From contig NZ_CP045809.1 of NCBI RefSeq assembly GCF_025273675.1, positions 1,674,001 to 1,738,000 on the forward strand: a stretch of DNA of 64,000 nt. Reading direction: 5' to 3'. Positions within the stretch are counted from its first letter, which is position 1. The number at the start of each line of letters is the position of its first letter. This stretch comes from Gordonia pseudamarae. GTDB lineage: Bacteria > Actinomycetota > Actinomycetes > Mycobacteriales > Mycobacteriaceae. The notes below the pieces were generated by a model that was not told the DNA's origin, did no database searches, and saw only the letters and a program-made list of their open reading frames with translations. Below, piece by piece: positions 1 to 9,800 of the stretch. Made by a program: the position numbers and the translations under genes.

Positions 1-2241
1 GATCTGGTAGCGGCCCTTCTCGCGGCGCTTCATCCGCCCACCCAGTGCACCGAACGCGTCGACGAAGAACTTCTCGATGTAGTGCGGCTGCAATCGGCGC
101 GCGGTCGCGTCGTCCATCCGCCGACGAAGCTCGTCGAGTTCCAGCGGTCCCAACGTTTCCCTCGCCAGCGCGCGGCTCTCGACCAGCTCGACGCAGCCGT
201 CGGCTACCTGCGCGTCGACGACCCGCTCGATTTCCGCGATCCGCGCCGGGTCGTCACCGTAGCGGATCGCCTCCATCAACAGGATGCGCAGCGGGGTTTC
301 GTTGAAGGCCTCGCCCAGGACATCGAATAGCTTGCCGCCATATGCTTTTCGTTGCTGCTCCATCTTGATCAGCAGCCGCTCGTAGACCTGTCCCTCGCGG
401 GTCTGGTCGGCCACCAGATTCCAGACTCTGCACACCTTCTCCTGACCGATCCGGTGGATGCGGCCGAACCGCTGTTCGAGCCGGTTCGGATTCCACGGCA
501 GGTCGTAGTTGATCATCAGGTGCGCGGCCTGCAGGTTCAGGCCCTCACCTGCGGCGTCGGTGGCGATCAGCACCTGCCGGTGTGGTTCCTGGGTGAACTG
601 TTCGCGGATCGCCACCCGGTCGGTGCGCCGCGTGCCGCCGTGAATGGTGAGCACCGCATCGTCGGCGCCGACCAGATTGCGGACCTGCCGGGCCAGATAG
701 TCGAGGGTGTCGCGGTGTTCGGAGAAGATGATCAACTTGCGAGGCCGGCCGTCCTCGTCGCGCAGTAGTGACCGATCGATCAGCAGGGAGCGCAATTCCG
801 CCCATTTGCGGTCGTTGCCGCTGTTGCGGACCTCGGTGGCCAGGGTCACCAGCTCATCGAGGATCGCGATTTCGGCGTCGAGTTCGGCGACAGTGCGGGC
901 CGCCGTTGCCGCGTCCACCACCTCTTCCTCGACCCGTTCGTACTCTTCTGCACTGAACTCGTCGGTATCGTCGAAATCCTCGGGCCGGGGAATCCTGCCC
1001 GGATCGCCGGGGGCCGTATATCGCCCCGCGGCCATATCGGCGCGCATTGCCGCCAGCCGGTCGCGGCGACGCACAAGGCTCCGCAAGATTGCGTGAGTGC
1101 TCGATGCCAGGCGTCGTTGCAATACCGTCAGCGCGAATCCCACAGTGCGGCGCTGCGGTGAATCAGATTGTTTATCAACCCGATTCATCTCGTCCCGAAC
1201 ATACCGGGTGACCGCCTCATATAGCTGGAGTTCGCCGCCGGACAACTTATAGGGCACGGTCTCGGCGATGCGTTCGGGGAACAGCGGCTTGCCGTCGAAA
1301 GTCAGCAGGTCCTCCTTCACCATTCGGCGCATCAGCCCGGTGGTATCGGTGGAGGTGGTCTCGCCGCGCGCCTGGCCCTCGAACCGGTCCGGGTCGATCA
1401 GTGCCAGGAATGCCTGAAAGTTCGTTTCGATGCCCGAATGTGGGGTGGCCGTCATCAGCAGCAGATGCCGGCTGATCGAACCCAGCAACTCGCCGAGCGC
1501 ATAGCGTGAGGTCTTGCGCAATTCACCACTCCACCACGTCGCCGACATCCGATGCGCCTCGTCGACGATCACCAGATCCCATTCGCTGCGCGCGAGAATC
1601 TCCCGCAGGTCCTCGTCGCGGGCGAGTTGGTCCATCCGCGCGATGAGCAGCGGATGAGTCATGAACGGATCGCCGCCCACGCTCGTGTTGACCAACTCCC
1701 GACCCAAGATCGTCGCCGAGATCCCGAATTTGCTGCCCAGCTCGTCCTGCCACTGCTCCACCAGACCGCCGGGGGCGACGATCAGCATCCGGGTCAGGTC
1801 GCCACGCAGCATCAGTTCTTTGGCGTACAGCCCCGCCATCACCGTTTTGCCCGCACCGGGATCGTCGGCGAGCAGAAACCGTAACGGGGTGCGGGGCAGC
1901 AACTCGCCGTACACCGCCCGGATCTGGTGCGGTAGCGGTGAGATGTCGCTGGTGCCGACGGCGAGCATCGGATCGTGCAGCCCCGCCATCCGGATGCGTA
2001 GTGCTTCGGCGGCGAGTTTGAATTCGGAAGCGTCGGCGGCGAAGGTCCAGTCCGCCGCGTCGGCGGGGACGATCTCGATACTGTCGAGGTCGTTCGCGTA
2101 AAACATCTCCTCGCTGATCGTCCCGTCGCCACGGCGCAGGATCACCGTCGACGCGTCGGGGCCCAGCGCAGTCACCGCGACGACGGTCACGGGCTCGGGC
2201 CATCGCCCCCGCAGCCGGGCCTGAGGTCTGAGATTGTCCAT
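1..2241 (-). CDS. SNF2/RapA-type helicase (C-terminus beyond the window)
   Basis: This is a superfamily 2 ATPase that probably remodels or translocates on nucleic acid. The reading frame is open from an ATG at 2241 to the window edge, giving 747 codons, so the C-terminus is missing. Visible motifs are a Walker A ending GAGKT in a context reading LADDPGAGKT, a DEAH box (VIVDEAHRM), motif III (LLMTATPHSG), and a SNF2-like helicase C region with GEGLNLQAA and RFGRIHRIGQ. The last motif is typical of HepA/RapA and of the large helicases found in defence loci such as DISARM drmD. It diverges from an XRE regulator, with a perfect palindrome 11 bp upstream of its start. The helicase identity is firm. 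A defence role is only a possibility, because the downstream partners lie outside the window. Confidence 0.9.
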   Translation of the reverse strand, partial: MDNLRPQARLRGRWPEPVTVVAVTALGPDASTVILRRGDGTISEEMFYANDLDSIEIVPADAADWTFAADASEFKLAAEALRIRMAGLHDPMLAVGTSDISPLPHQIRAVYGELLPRTPLRFLLADDPGAGKTVMAGLYAKELMLRGDLTRMLIVAPGGLVEQWQDELGSKFGISATILGRELVNTSVGGDPFMTHPLLIARMDQLARDEDLREILARSEWDLVIVDEAHRMSATWWSGELRKTSRYALGELLGSISRHLLLMTATPHSGIETNFQAFLALIDPDRFEGQARGETTSTDTTGLMRRMVKEDLLTFDGKPLFPERIAETVPYKLSGGELQLYEAVTRYVRDEMNRVDKQSDSPQRRTVGFALTVLQRRLASSTHAILRSLVRRRDRLAAMRADMAAGRYTAPGDPGRIPRPEDFDDTDEFSAEEYERVEEEVVDAATAARTVAELDAEIAILDELVTLATEVRNSGNDRKWAELRSLLIDRSLLRDEDGRPRKLIIFSEHRDTLDYLARQVRNLVGADDAVLTIHGGTRRTDRVAIREQFTQEPHRQVLIATDAAGEGLNLQAAHLMINYDLPWNPNRLEQRFGRIHRIGQEKVCRVWNLVADQTREGQVYERLLIKMEQQRKAYGGKLFDVLGEAFNETPLRILLMEAIRYGDDPARIAEIERVVDAQVADGCVELVESRALARETLGPLELDELRRRMDDATARRLQPHYIEKFFVDAFGALGGRMKRREKGRYQI

Positions 2242-2252
2242 CGTCAATGGTG

Positions 2253-2270
2253 TGCACATCATGATGTGCA
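2253..2270. promoter_or_regulatory. Perfect 18-bp palindrome between divergent helicase and XRE genes
   Basis: TGCACATCATGATGTGCA is its own reverse complement with no spacer. It sits 11 bp upstream of the helicase ATG and 33 bp upstream of the likely GTG start of the XRE gene, so a protein bound there would cover both promoters. The neighbouring XRE protein is the obvious candidate ligand, but this is inferred from position only. Confidence 0.6.
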
Positions 2271-2303
2271 GACAATACGTTGTGCGTCGGACAAATTGGT
2301 TGG

Positions 2304-2678
2304 GTGCCTGCCCGAGAACGTGGATCCCTCGATTGGGGGACCTACGGAGACTCCTTCGGGCATCGGCTTTCGTTCATCCGGGGTCAGCGCGGACTATCCC
2401 AGGAAGAAGTCGCCCACCGGTCGGGAATGCACCGCAATCAGGTCTCCAACCTCGAACGCAATCACAGCAACCGCGACCCGTACATCGCCGATCCACAGTT
2501 GTCGACGATCTACCGCCTCGCGCTCGCGCTGTCGGTGCCACCCGCATGGCTGCTGCCCGACATCGACCGACCCGTGCAGCGGCGTTCACCCGAGCAGGCA
2601 TCGAACAAGGCCGTATCGGTAGTTGAAGCCAAACTGGAGCGGCTGCTGGCGGACCAGGCCGACGACCCGACTGGGTGA
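2304..2678 (+). CDS. XRE-family helix-turn-helix regulator
   Basis: A small DNA-binding regulator of about 124 residues. The Cro/C1-type helix-turn-helix covers roughly residues 12-70, with the family core GLSQEEVAHRSGMHRNQVS followed by LERN, and a conserved LSTIYRLALALSVPP segment. The tail is short and charged. I chose GTG 2304, which gives an N-terminus (MPARERGSLDW) like related actinobacterial proteins; a TTG at 2280 in the same frame is an alternative, and no good ribosome site distinguishes them. It diverges from the truncated helicase over a perfect palindrome, so it probably regulates itself and that gene. It converges on glpK, with a shared hairpin at the two stop codons. Confidence 0.85.
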   Translation: MPARERGSLDWGTYGDSFGHRLSFIRGQRGLSQEEVAHRSGMHRNQVSNLERNHSNRDPYIADPQLSTIYRLALALSVPPAWLLPDIDRPVQRRSPEQASNKAVSVVEAKLERLLADQADDPTG

Positions 2679-2719
2679 GTTTGAGGCCAGACCCGGAATC
2701 CGGGTCTGGCAGCAAACTC
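2677..2719. terminator. Bidirectional hairpin between XRE gene and glpK
   Basis: An inner stem CCAGACCCGG / CCGGGTCTGG with a 3-base loop is enclosed by an outer pair GAGTTTG / CAAACTC. The structure overlaps the stop codon of the XRE gene (2676-2678) and that of glpK (2718-2720), so one hairpin can end transcription from both sides. Confidence 0.75.
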
Positions 2720-4229
2720 AGGCGAGGTTGAGGCTGTGCTCGACGGCGCGGTTCCAGCCGGCGTACAACTCCGCCCGCCGATCGGCGGGCATGTCGGGCT
2801 CCCAGCGACCACCCTCTGCCCAGTTGGCGCGGATGTCGTCCTGGCTGTCCCAATAGCCGACGGCCAGGCCGGCGGCGTAGGCGGCGCCCAGTGCGGTGGT
2901 CTCGTTGACGACGGGCCGTACGACCGGGACGTCGAGGATGTCGGCCTGGAACTGCATCAGCAGATTGTTGACCACCATGCCGCCGTCCACCTTCAGTGTC
3001 GACAGGGGTACACCGGAGTCGGCCTGCATTGCCTCGATCACCTCGCGGGTCTGGAAAGCGCTGGCCTCCAAGGCGGCCCGCGCCAGGTGGCCCTTGTTGA
3101 TGAAACGGGTCAGACCGACGATCACGCCGCGGGCGTCGGGCCGCCAGCGCGGCGCGAACAGACCGGAGAAGGCGGGGACGAAGTAGGCGCCGCCGTTGTC
3201 GTTGACGGTGGCGGCCAGCGTCTCCACGTCGGCCGCATCCGGGAAGAGACCGAGATTGTCGCGCAGCCACTGGACCAGCGAGCCGGTGACCGCGATGGAC
3301 CCCTCGAGGGCGTAGCGGGCCTCGTCGTCGCCGATCTGGTAGCAGACGGTGGTGAGCAGCCCATGCTGACTGAACACCGGCACCGTCCCGGTGTTCATCA
3401 ACAGGAAATTGCCTGTGCCGTAGGTATTTTTGGCCTCACCCGGCGACAGGCAGGCCTGCCCGAACATCGCGGCCTGCTGATCGCCGAGGATGCCCGCGAA
3501 CGGAACGCCGGGCAGTGGTCCTTTCTCCCGCATCGGGCCGTACACCTGTGACGAACTGCGGATCTGGGGCAGCAGTGACAACGGAATGCCCATGTCGGCG
3601 CAGATCTGCCGATCCCAGTCGAGTGTGTGGATGTCCATCAGCATCGTGCGGGAGGCATTGGTGACGTCGGTGATGTGCAGACCGCCGTCGGGGCCGCCGG
3701 TCAGATTCCAGGCCAGCCACGAATCCATCGTGCCGAAACACAGTTCGCCGGCGTCGGCGCGAGCCCGCAACTCGGGGTGCTCCTCGAGCAGCCAGGCGAT
3801 CTTGGGGCCGGAGAAATAGGTGGACAGCGGAAGTCCGGTGCGGTCGCGGTAGCGGTCCACCCCCTGATCGCCGGCCAGACGCTCGCACAGCGCTCCCGTG
3901 CGGGTGTCCTGCCATACGATCGCGTTGTGCACCGGTTCACCGGTGGCCCGATCCCATAGCAGGGTGGTCTCGCGCTGGTTGGTCAGCCCGCACGCGACGA
4001 TGTGGTCGGCCTTCAGATCGGCCGAGGCCAGCGCCGCCGCCGCCACCCGCCGGGCATTGCGCCAGATCTCGGCGGCATCGTGCTCGACCCGGCCGGCCTG
4101 CGGGAAAATCTGCCGGTGCTCGATCTGTTCGCGGCTGATCACCGTACCCGACCGGTCGAAGACCATCGCCCTGGTGGACGTGGTTCCCTGATCGATCGCC
4201 ATCACATAAGTATCTGTTTGGCTACCCAC
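2718..4229 (-). CDS. glpK: Glycerol kinase
   Basis: Phosphorylates glycerol to sn-glycerol 3-phosphate with ATP in the cytoplasm. An FGGY-family kinase of 503 residues, the normal family length, when read from GTG 4229. The longer frame back to 4340 adds 37 residues that look non-coding. Seen: the N-terminal phosphate loop DQGTTSTRA at about residues 13-21, the [10 protein letters not shown] and IVWQDTRTG segments, and the C-terminal FGGY signature region with [16 protein letters not shown]. It is transcribed away from glpD, which uses its product; the two starts are 113 bp apart, so the promoters lie back to back. Confidence 0.97.
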   Translation of the reverse strand: MGSQTDTYVMAIDQGTTSTRAMVFDRSGTVISREQIEHRQIFPQAGRVEHDAAEIWRNARRVAAAALASADLKADHIVACGLTNQRETTLLWDRATGEPVHNAIVWQDTRTGALCERLAGDQGVDRYRDRTGLPLSTYFSGPKIAWLLEEHPELRARADAGELCFGTMDSWLAWNLTGGPDGGLHITDVTNASRTMLMDIHTLDWDRQICADMGIPLSLLPQIRSSSQVYGPMREKGPLPGVPFAGILGDQQAAMFGQACLSPGEAKNTYGTGNFLLMNTGTVPVFSQHGLLTTVCYQIGDDEARYALEGSIAVTGSLVQWLRDNLGLFPDAADVETLAATVNDNGGAYFVPAFSGLFAPRWRPDARGVIVGLTRFINKGHLARAALEASAFQTREVIEAMQADSGVPLSTLKVDGGMVVNNLLMQFQADILDVPVVRPVVNETTALGAAYAAGLAVGYWDSQDDIRANWAEGGRWEPDMPADRRAELYAGWNRAVEHSLNLA

Positions 4230-4342
4230 GACCGACAGTCTTGCACGCGGTATCAGGCATCGGGTGCGATTGGGTTCGGTGGCCGGCGGACGGTGGTGTC
4301 GCACGCGGTAGGAGGAGTCGGGTTGGATTACGCTTGGCAAAC

Positions 4343-6085
4343 ATGAGTGACGAGTTCAATCCCGACCGCCCCGCCGACATGGGGCCGCTCTACCACCAGG
4401 AGGCGTGGCGGCGGCTCGGCTCCGAGCAGTTCGACATCGTCGTGGTCGGTGGTGGTGTCGTGGGGGTCGGTGCCGCGCTCGACGCGGCCACCCGCGGTCT
4501 GCGGGTGGCGCTGGTGGAGGCCCGGGACATCGCTTCCGGAACCTCGAGCCGGTCGTCGAAGATGTTCCACGGCGGCCTGCGGTACCTGGAGCAGCTCGAA
4601 TTCGGTTTGGTCCGTGAGGCATTGCGCGAGCGTGAACTGTCACTGAGCACCCTGGCCCCGCATCTGGTCAAGCCGCTGCCATTCCTGTATCCGCTCACCA
4701 ACCGGGTGTGGGAACGTCCGTACGTTGCCTCGGGCATCTTCCTGTATGACCGCATGGGTGGGGCCAAATCGGTTCCCGGGCAAAAGCATGTCACCCGATC
4801 GGGCGCGCTGCGGGTGGCTCCGGCCCTCAAGCGCAGCTCGCTCATCGGCGGAATCCGCTACTACGACACCGTCGTCGACGATGCCCGGCACAGCCTCACC
4901 GTCGCCCGCACCGCCGCCCACTACGGCGCCGTCGTGCGCACCTCCACCCAGGTCGTCGGCTTTCTCACCGAATCGGACCGGGTGCTGGGTGTACGGGTGC
5001 GCGACACCGAGACCGGCGAGACCGCCGAGGTCCGCGGGCATTGCGTGATCAACGCCGCCGGGGTGTGGACCGACGAGGTGCAGGCGCTGAGTAAGCAGCG
5101 CGGGCATTTCAAGGTCCGGGCTTCCAAGGGCGTGCACATCGTGGTGCCCCGCGACCGCATCGTCAGCGAGACCGCGATCATCCTGCGCACCGTCAACTCG
5201 GTGCTGTTCGTGATCCCGTGGGAGACACACTGGATCATCGGCACCACCGACACCGACTGGAATCTCGACCTCGCGCATCCCGCGGCCACCCGCGCCGACA
5301 TCGACTACATCCTCGAACGGGTCAACGAGGTGCTGGTCACCCAGCTCACCCACGACGACATCGAGGGCGTGTACGCCGGACTGCGGCCACTGCTGGCCGG
5401 TGAGGACGACGAGACGTCCAAACTGTCGCGCGAGCACGCCGTCGCGGTGGTGACGCCCGGGCTGGTGTCGATCGCCGGCGGCAAATACACCACCTATCGG
5501 GTGATGGCGGCCGACGCCGTGGACGCCTGCAATGACTACATACCCACCCGGGTGGCGCATTCGATCACCGAACGCGTTCCGCTCCTCGGCGCCGACGGCT
5601 ACTTCGCACTGGTCAACCAGTGCGAACACCTCGGTCAGCGATTCAGTCTGCACCCGTACCGGATTCGTCGCCTGCTCAACCGTTACGGTTCACTCATCGA
5701 CGATGTGCTGGTGCACGCCGACGACGACCCGGGCCTGCTCGAACCGATCGCCGCCGCCCCCCAGTACCTGCGGGTGGAGGTGATCTACGCCGCGCTCAAC
5801 GAGGCCGCGCTGCATCTGGAGGACGTGCTGGCCAGGCGCACCCGGATCTCGATCGAATACCCGCATCGTGGTGTCGATTGCGCGCGGGAGGTCGCCGATC
5901 TGATGGCCGGCGTGCTCGGTTGGTCGGCCGAGAAGGTGGCCTTCGAGGTGGACACCTACCGGGCGCGGGTGGAGGCCGAGATCGCCTCGCAACGCGAACC
6001 CGACGACGCCTCCGCCGATGCCCTGCGTGCCTCGGCTCCCGAGGCGCGCAGCGAGATCCTCGAACCGGTGCCCGTCCCCGAGTAG
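4343..6085 (+). CDS. glpD: Glycerol-3-phosphate dehydrogenase, FAD-dependent (aerobic type)
   Basis: Oxidises glycerol 3-phosphate to dihydroxyacetone phosphate at the inner membrane surface and passes electrons to the quinone pool. 580 residues from ATG 4343; the frame upstream of this ATG is low-quality sequence. Seen: the FAD dinucleotide-binding motif [11 protein letters not shown] at about residues 33-43, the conserved [14 protein letters not shown] block, the DTDWN motif and the [13 protein letters not shown] motif of the GlpA/GlpD family, and the C-terminal DAO_C domain. It pairs functionally with the divergent glpK for glycerol use. Confidence 0.96.
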   Translation: MSDEFNPDRPADMGPLYHQEAWRRLGSEQFDIVVVGGGVVGVGAALDAATRGLRVALVEARDIASGTSSRSSKMFHGGLRYLEQLEFGLVREALRERELSLSTLAPHLVKPLPFLYPLTNRVWERPYVASGIFLYDRMGGAKSVPGQKHVTRSGALRVAPALKRSSLIGGIRYYDTVVDDARHSLTVARTAAHYGAVVRTSTQVVGFLTESDRVLGVRVRDTETGETAEVRGHCVINAAGVWTDEVQALSKQRGHFKVRASKGVHIVVPRDRIVSETAIILRTVNSVLFVIPWETHWIIGTTDTDWNLDLAHPAATRADIDYILERVNEVLVTQLTHDDIEGVYAGLRPLLAGEDDETSKLSREHAVAVVTPGLVSIAGGKYTTYRVMAADAVDACNDYIPTRVAHSITERVPLLGADGYFALVNQCEHLGQRFSLHPYRIRRLLNRYGSLIDDVLVHADDDPGLLEPIAAAPQYLRVEVIYAALNEAALHLEDVLARRTRISIEYPHRGVDCAREVADLMAGVLGWSAEKVAFEVDTYRARVEAEIASQREPDDASADALRASAPEARSEILEPVPVPE

Positions 6086-6246
6086 GCGCGCTCCCATGCG
6101 GCGGGGGATACGATGACGGTGTGAGTTGATCCGGCCCACCGGCGGGATCGGTCGTTATCGTCGCTCACGGCCACTGGCATCCGACCAGCGTTCTCGGGTG
6201 CTTGCTCTCACCGTTGACGAGCGGCACGACGAAGGAGGCCAAAGAC

Positions 6247-6669
6247 ATGACAGGTGACCCCATCACAGTGCTCAGCGACCAGGAATCCTGGGAGCTCCTG
6301 CGGTCACAGTCGCTCGGACGGATCGGGGTCAGCGTCGGTGACGACCCTGACATCTTTCCGCTGAACTATGTGGTCGACGGCGAGAAGATCGTGTTCCGCA
6401 CCGGTGAAGGCACCAAGCTCGCCGGACTCTCCGTCAACGGCAAGGTGGTCTTCGAGGTCGACAGTTACGACACCGAAGGCGGGTGGAGCGTCATCGCGAA
6501 GGGCACGGCCGAACGGATCGTGTCCACCGGGGACATCGCCGCCGCCGACGAACTGCCGCTGAAGCCGTGGGTCGCGACCATGAAATACAACTATGTCGCC
6601 ATCACCGTGAACGTGATCAGCGGTCGCCGGTTCGTGTTCGGGCCCGAACCCGAGCGCTACCCCGTCTAG
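6247..6669 (+). CDS. Pyridoxamine 5'-phosphate oxidase-fold protein
   Basis: A 140-residue split-barrel flavin- or F420-binding-fold protein. The start at ATG 6247 is chosen because a strong AGGAGG ribosome site lies at 6233-6238; an in-frame upstream extension to 6202 has none. Family features are LRSQSLGRIGVSVGDDPDIFPLNYVVD near the N-terminus (a substrate/flavin pocket strand) and the repeated beta-strands that follow; it ends FGPEPERYPV. Members of this group bind FMN, F420 or haem, and the substrate cannot be told from sequence. It stands alone downstream of glpD and converges on lhr. Confidence 0.8.
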   Translation: MTGDPITVLSDQESWELLRSQSLGRIGVSVGDDPDIFPLNYVVDGEKIVFRTGEGTKLAGLSVNGKVVFEVDSYDTEGGWSVIAKGTAERIVSTGDIAAADELPLKPWVATMKYNYVAITVNVISGRRFVFGPEPERYPV

Positions 6670-6759
6670 GGCCGTCTATGGTGTGTCTCCCGATTCTTCC
6701 GCCGACGGCGGCACAGGGAATGGGGAGACTCCGGCCATCAGCCGCTGATCGAATAGTGC

Positions 6760-6775
6760 CTCACCGATCGGTGAG
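6760..6775. promoter_or_regulatory. 16-bp perfect palindrome in a convergent intergenic gap
   Basis: CTCACCGATCGGTGAG is self-complementary with no loop, between the ends of the flavin-fold gene and lhr. The lack of a loop makes it more like a TetR-type operator than a terminator, but no gene starts nearby. The rest of the gap (6670-6880) shows nothing else that I can name. Confidence 0.35.
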
Positions 6776-6880
6776 TCCGGGTGCGCCGTGTTCCGGGCGC
6801 CGGAACCGGCTGTATCGCAACACGTCACCCTGCAACACCCGGCGCGCAGCACTCACGCGGTCCGATAGACGGTGTCGTCC

Positions 6881-9800
6881 TCAGGCATGGCGTCCGTACC
6901 GTAGGCGGATGCCGCGCGGGGTGGTGGCGAAACCGGCGTCCACCAGTATCCGCCCGAACGCCGTGCGCAACGACGGATCGCCGTCCACGTGGTCGATGGT
7001 CAGCCGTTCCACCCGCCCCGCGCGGACCGTGGTGACCAGCGCCTCGGCGGTCGCGTGGAGTGCCGAGGCGTCATCGGAGAAGGTGAGGACGGTCTTGCCG
7101 CCGCGCTCGACGAACACCACCGGCCGACCGTCGAACAACACCACGAGGGCGCCCGGTTTGCGGCCGGGCCGGTGTCCCTCGGACGGTGGCCAGTCCAGGG
7201 CCGCACCGTATGGATTCGCCGGATCGCAGGCCGCGAGAACCACGGCCTGCGAGTCGTTCTCGTGCCGGTCCTCGCCATGGGAACGAAGGTCGTCGACGGT
7301 GGCCGGATGGGCGAACTGCGCGCCGCCGAGACCGTCGACGTAATAGCCGCGCCGCACCTGGCCGTTGTCCTCGAAGACGTGCAACGCCTTGTAGATCCGG
7401 GAAAAGCCGCCGTCGATCCCCTCGGTGACGACGCTGCCCCTGGTGACCACCCCGTAGCGGGCGAGCAACAGCTCGCACACGGTGTGGGTGGTCGCGGTGC
7501 TGTCGGTGGGCGTGGTGGCGACGTGGCGTTCGGGGCGATACCAGCGACCGCCCGCGGTTGGGCCGAACTGCCTCGAAAGTGACTGTTCAGCAAGATATCT
7601 CGACGACAATCGGGTCGCGCGCAGTCGGGGCGCGCGGCCGTGGCCACGATGGGCGGGGGTTGCGGCCGGGCGAGCGGAGGTGCGGCGAGGGGACAGCAGC
7701 GCCCGCACCGGGGCGAACGAATCGTTGCTGATCTCACCGGACCACACCAGATCCCACAGCGCCGCCTCGATGTCGGTGTGGGCCACCTGCGGCGTCCCGG
7801 TTCCCGGCGGGGCGGGTGCGTCGAGGTGGTCGGCGATCTGTCCGAACCGCAGCGCGCCACCGGGTGCCAGGATCTCGCGGATCCGGTCGTGGACGGTGGT
7901 GGTGTCGATGTCGGTGGGCGCGGCCAGCGTCACCGGGGCCAGGTCGGCCGGATGCAGACCGATCAGGCCGTCGGCGCCGCCGATCCGGCCGTGTCCGGAC
8001 CACACCACCTCGCCGGCGGACAGCAATTCGTCGAGCATCGCGGGGGAGTAGTCGTGGACCCGCGCGGGCAGGATCAACGACTCCCACGCCGAGGCGGGCA
8101 GCGGATACCCGGCGAGCTGGTCGATCACCGCGGTCACACCGTCGATGCCGCGCAACCGGCCGGGTCCGGTGACGTGCTGCCACGCGGTGAGGAACCGCGC
8201 GAACGCTGCCGTGGGCACGGGTGCGACGTCGGCGCGGATCGCGGCGAGCGACTCCCGCCGGATCTGTGACAGCACGTCGGCATGGCACCACTGTGCCCCG
8301 GTGGTGCCGGGGATGAAGTCGCCTTTGATGACCTTGCGGTCGCGGGCCAGGCGTTCGAGCGTGCCGGCGACGACGGCGACGGCCATGCCGAGATGATCGG
8401 CGGCCTCGGGCGTGGTGAACGGGCCGTGGGTGCGGGCGTAACGATGCACCAGATCGCCCACCGGATCGGGCACCGGTTCGCCGAAAGCGGCCGGAACACC
8501 CTGCGGCGCGGGGATTCCCAGCCCATCGCGCAGCCGCGCGGTGTCCTCCACCGCGGCCAGCAGCGGTCGGCCGCGATCGGTGACGGCGATGACGGTGCCC
8601 GCACGCACCGCGGCGTCCAGGAGCACCCCGAGATCGGCCTCGCCGACGTAGCGTACGGTGATGTCGGTGGCCGGCAGCGGGCCCAGCCAACGCAACAGAT
8701 CCAGTACGTCGTCGGCGTCGCGGGCCGCCCGCTCGGGGGCGGTGCGCTGCAATCTGCCCACCACCGAGGCGATGACGGCCGGATCGAGCAACTCCCGCAG
8801 ATCGACCCGCCCGAGCAGCTGGGCGAGCAGGCTGGTGTCCAACGACAGTGCCGCGGCACGTCTTTCGGCGAGCGGGGCATCGTCGTTGTACATGAACGCA
8901 CCCACATAGCCGAACAGCATCGACGCCGCGAACGGTGACGGCGCCGGGGTCTCCACCTCGACGATCCGCACCTTGCGGGTGCTGATCCGGGTCAGCAGCT
9001 CGGTGAGCGCGGGCAGATCGTACACATCTTGCAGGCATTCGCGGACCGCCTCCAGGACGATCGGGAAGTCGGGGAATTGTGATGCGACCGAGAGCAGTTG
9101 GGCGCTGCGCTGGCGCTGCTGCCACAGTGGCGCCCGGCGGCCCGGATCGCGCCGGGGCAGCAGCAGTGCGCGTGCGGCGCATTCGCGGAAGCGGGAGGCG
9201 AACATCGATGAATCGGTCAGCGCATCGGTGACGAGTTGCTCGATGTCGTCGGGGGAGATCACGAAAACCGCCCCGCCCGGCGGCTCGTCGTCGGTGTCGG
9301 GCAGGCGGACGATGATGCCGTCGTCGGAGGCGGTGGTGGCGCCCTCCAGTCCGAGCGTGGTCTGCAGCCGCGCCGAGATGGCGCTCGCCCACGCGGCGTG
9401 CACCCGCAGGCCGTACGGGGAGTGCAGGATCACCCGCCAGTCGCCGAGTTCGTCGCGGAATCGTTCCACCACGAGGGTTCTGTCGGTGGGCAGGTGCCCG
9501 GTGGCGCCCTGTTGGTCGGCGACCAGGGCGGCGAGGTTGTCGCGGGCGAAATCGGTGAGACCGAGGGCATCGGCCCGCTTGGCCAGCTTGTCCGGGTCAG
9601 CGATTGCACCGGTGAATCGTCCTATCGCGGCACCCAACTCGGCAGGCCGGCCCACCGAGTCGCCGATCCAGAAGGGAAGTCGTCCGGGCTGGCCGAACGC
9701 CGGTGACACCAGCACCCTGTCGTGGGTGATGTCCTCGATCCGCCAACTCGACGCCCCGAGCGCGAACACGTCACCGACCCGTGACTCGTACACCATCTCC

